Under the pieces are notes generated by a model that ran no database searches, was not told the origin of the DNA, and saw nothing but the letters and a program-made list of their open reading frames with translations. This document shows, piece by piece, positions 62,077 to 64,000 of a stretch of 64,000 nucleotides of DNA. Origin of the DNA: JBAZUK01 sp041661445 (GTDB lineage: Bacteria; Chlamydiota; Chlamydiia; Chlamydiales; SM23-39); contig JBAZUK010000005.1 of the NCBI GenBank assembly GCA_041661445.1, positions 1 to 64,000 on the forward strand, written 5' to 3'. A program made the position numbers and the translations under genes. Numbering within the stretch: position 1 is the stretch's first letter; the number at the start of each line of letters is the position of its first letter.

Positions 62077-63723
62077 ATGCCAAAGGAATTAAAGTTCAAC
62101 GAAATGGCTTTGAAATCGATCCATAATGGTATTAAGATACTCGCTAAAACAGTTAAAGCTACACTTGGTCCCAAAGGCAGAAATGTAATAATTAAAAATG
62201 GTTATTCTTCTTTAATCTCGACAAAAGATGGAGTTAGTGTTGCAAAAGAAGTCATTTTAAAAGACAAATTTGAAAATGTCGGAGCCCAGATTGTTAAAGA
62301 AGCTTCTTTGAAGACAGCCGAGATGGCAGGTGATGGAACAACAACTGCTATTGTTTTAGCTGAAGCAATTTTTTCAGAAGGAATGAAAAATATAACCGCA
62401 AGTTCAAGCCCAGTGCAGATAAAAAAAGGCATAGATAAAGCTGTTAATGCCGTTTGTAATAAGCTCAGCGATTTGGCAATCCAATTAAAAGGATCTGATG
62501 AAATCAGGCAAATAGCAACAGTTTCGGCAAATAATGATGAGGAAATCGGTTCTATTATCGCTCAGGCTATGCAAAAGACAGGAAAAGATGGGATTATTAC
62601 AGCTGTTGAAGCGACAGGCGTAGAAACAACTTTAGATATTGTTGAGGGAATGCAGTTTAATAATGGTTATTTATCACCATATTTTATTAATAATCCTGAG
62701 AAAATGATTGTAGAATATGAAAATGCTTTGATTTTCATAACTGATAAAAAATTATCATCTGCTAAAGAAATTGTTTCAATTTTAGAAATAGTTTTTAAAG
62801 AGCAATCTATTCCTTTGCTCATAATCGCTGAAGATATAGACTCCGATGCCTTATCAACTTTAGTTGTTAATAAAGTCAAAGGAAATCTACCGGTCTGTGC
62901 GGTTAAATCTCCTTTTTATGGAGATAGAAAAAAAGAGGTGTTGTTAGACATTGCATCCTTAACTGGTGCTACAGTTGTTTGTGATGAATTGAATAACAGT
63001 TCTGTTCTTGATATCAGATATTTTGGAAAAGCAAAGAAAATTAAAGTTGCAAAAGATGCTTCAACCATTATTGAAGGAAGTGGAGAGGCGAGCAAAATAA
63101 AAGAAAGGGAAAAACAAATACGATTTGAAATTTCTAAATCCAAATCAGATTATGATATTGAAAAATTACAGGAAAGACTTGCTCATTTGGCAGGAGGCAT
63201 TGCCGTTATAAAAGTTGGCGCTTCAACTGAATCGGAGATGAAGGAGAAAAAACAAAGAGTTGAAGATGCTCTTCACGCTGCAAAAGCTGCTGCAATAGAA
63301 GGAATTGTCCCTGGCGGAGGAGTTGCTCTTTTGAGATGCATAAGTTGTTTAGATGATTTGAAATATGATAATGAAGAAGAAAAAATTGGAATACAAATAA
63401 TTAAAAATGCCTGTTACGCTCCTGCTATTACAATTGCTAATAATGCAGGAAAAAACGGTTTGTACATAGCTGAGAAGATTTTAGAAACCAAAGGTTCCTG
63501 GGGTTATAATGCCCTAAGCGATAAGTTTTCAGATTTGATAAAAGATGGAGTTATCGATCCTGTTTTAGTTACAAAAACTGCTTTGAAAAATGCTGCTTCA
63601 ATTGCTTCTTTGTTAATTTCCGTTGATGCGATCATTACAGATAAACCAACCGCCAAAAAAGAAAAAGGTTTTGATCAATCTGCGATGGGATATCCTCCAA
63701 TGGATGATATGTCAATGATGTAA
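62077..63723 (+). CDS. groEL: GroEL-family chaperonin paralogue without groES
   Basis: A 548-residue chaperonin with all ATPase landmarks: KATLGPKGRNVIIK at residues 30-43, TKDGVSVAKEV, AGDGTTTAIVLAEAI (ATP-binding DGTTT) near residue 86, and the C-terminal domain GIVPGGGVALLRC. The tail ends YPPMDDMSMM and not in the Gly-Gly-Met repeats of housekeeping GroEL. There is no groES upstream and no CIRCE; instead the omega RNA-like block lies there. Chlamydiae carry up to three groEL genes, of which two lack groES, and this looks like one of these. AGGAG at 62062-62066 is ten bases before the ATG. Confidence 0.95.
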   Translation: MPKELKFNEMALKSIHNGIKILAKTVKATLGPKGRNVIIKNGYSSLISTKDGVSVAKEVILKDKFENVGAQIVKEASLKTAEMAGDGTTTAIVLAEAIFSEGMKNITASSSPVQIKKGIDKAVNAVCNKLSDLAIQLKGSDEIRQIATVSANNDEEIGSIIAQAMQKTGKDGIITAVEATGVETTLDIVEGMQFNNGYLSPYFINNPEKMIVEYENALIFITDKKLSSAKEIVSILEIVFKEQSIPLLIIAEDIDSDALSTLVVNKVKGNLPVCAVKSPFYGDRKKEVLLDIASLTGATVVCDELNNSSVLDIRYFGKAKKIKVAKDASTIIEGSGEASKIKEREKQIRFEISKSKSDYDIEKLQERLAHLAGGIAVIKVGASTESEMKEKKQRVEDALHAAKAAAIEGIVPGGGVALLRCISCLDDLKYDNEEEKIGIQIIKNACYAPAITIANNAGKNGLYIAEKILETKGSWGYNALSDKFSDLIKDGVIDPVLVTKTALKNAASIASLLISVDAIITDKPTAKKEKGFDQSAMGYPPMDDMSMM

Positions 63724-63896
63724 GTTTTTTACAAATTGATTTAAGTACAACAAAAGTTTTTTTGTATATTGGTCTCATTTGAAAAAAATGCTAATCATAG
63801 ATTTCAATCGTTCTAAAGATTTTATTGTTAGCAAAGAAATACTGATAATTTTAATGTTTTTATTTTATTTTCCAAAAAAATGGAGCGAAGGCAATT

Positions 63897-64000
63897 ATGA
63901 TAATGAAGTATTCAAGTCTGCCCAAAAGCATTAAGAAAGAAGATAACAGTTTACTGAATGTATGCATAAAAGCAAAAGAAGTTGTGGGCCCGGCTACTCC
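63897..64000 (+). CDS. 5' end of a gene, possibly DabA/DUF2309 (UPF0753)
   Basis: The frame from the ATG at 63897 (or 63903) is open to the window edge, about 34 codons: ...LPKSIKKEDNSLLNVCIKAKEVVGPAT. GGAG at 63882-63885 lies eleven bases before the first ATG. The 'I..A..VVGP..P' wording resembles the opening of DabA-type inorganic-carbon transporter subunits ('..A..vigP.wPl..fia'), but the rest is outside the window, so this is a weak guess. It lies 173 bases after groEL. Confidence 0.4.
   Translation, partial: MIMKYSSLPKSIKKEDNSLLNVCIKAKEVVGPAT

Noticed and set aside
1..64000. tRNA, rRNA, CRISPR array, intact insertion sequence
   Set aside because: No T-loop GGTTCGA-type signature, rRNA motif, regular spacer array or transposase frame was seen on reading through both strands.

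Overview
The window comes from an AT-rich genome that is almost certainly a member of the Chlamydiota, more likely an environmental or Parachlamydia/Simkania-like lineage than a Chlamydiaceae pathogen. The strongest marker is a DNA topoisomerase I with a SWIB domain fused to its C terminus, a chlamydial hallmark. It is supported by a tandem pair of TyrP-type amino acid transporters, a double-length ThyX, a groEL paralogue without groES, and a Legionella-type (Lpg1974-like) outer-membrane pore protein. The large sugar-polymer locus is richer than the Chlamydiaceae are known to carry.

Layout. 1-8 kb: the end of a YjbH-like outer-membrane protein, then thyX, tyrP, tyrP and uvrB packed head to tail. 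8-12 kb: two glycosyltransferases (GT9 and GT90) facing an MsbA-like ABC exporter. 12.4-21.1 kb: a tight sugar-nucleotide operon of epimerases, a GmhA-like isomerase, a nucleotidyltransferase-kinase fusion, a 4,6-dehydratase, a hexapeptide transferase, two methyltransferases, a DegT-type aminotransferase and a WbuC-like cupin. An OafA-type O-acyltransferase broken by a one-base frameshift follows. 24.8-30.1 kb: a split transketolase, a zinc-dependent dehydrogenase, a HAD-like protein, an APH-type kinase and a GT2 transferase. 30-43 kb: FkbM, GT4 and NAD-dependent epimerase genes, the GDP-heptose genes hddA and hddC, a C-methyltransferase, a Nudix hydrolase, lhgO, two GT4 transferases and manC. 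43.4-47.1 kb: an O-antigen ligase/polymerase-like gene coupled to topA. Taken together, 8-44.6 kb reads as a surface-polysaccharide island making unusual sugars, probably including modified heptoses and a transketolase product, with mannose or a mannose-derived sugar.

47-64 kb: a membrane protein with an HEAVH motif, the Lpg1974-like porin, a long acidic low-complexity protein that may be a secreted effector, an hsp20 gene with a CIRCE-like operator over its promoter, two overlapping GT9 paralogues, a UvrD/PcrA helicase coupled to a PutA homologue whose catalytic residues look lost, a secreted classical tyrosine phosphatase (YopH-like candidate effector), and a groEL paralogue. The 400 bases before groEL hold a structured block that closely resembles the right-end omega RNA of IS200/IS605 TnpB elements, with only a decayed scrap of tnpB beside it. 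The last 100 bases open another gene, possibly a DabA/DUF2309 protein.

I saw no tRNA, rRNA, CRISPR array or intact insertion sequence. All assignments rest on reading motifs by eye; no search or folding program was run.
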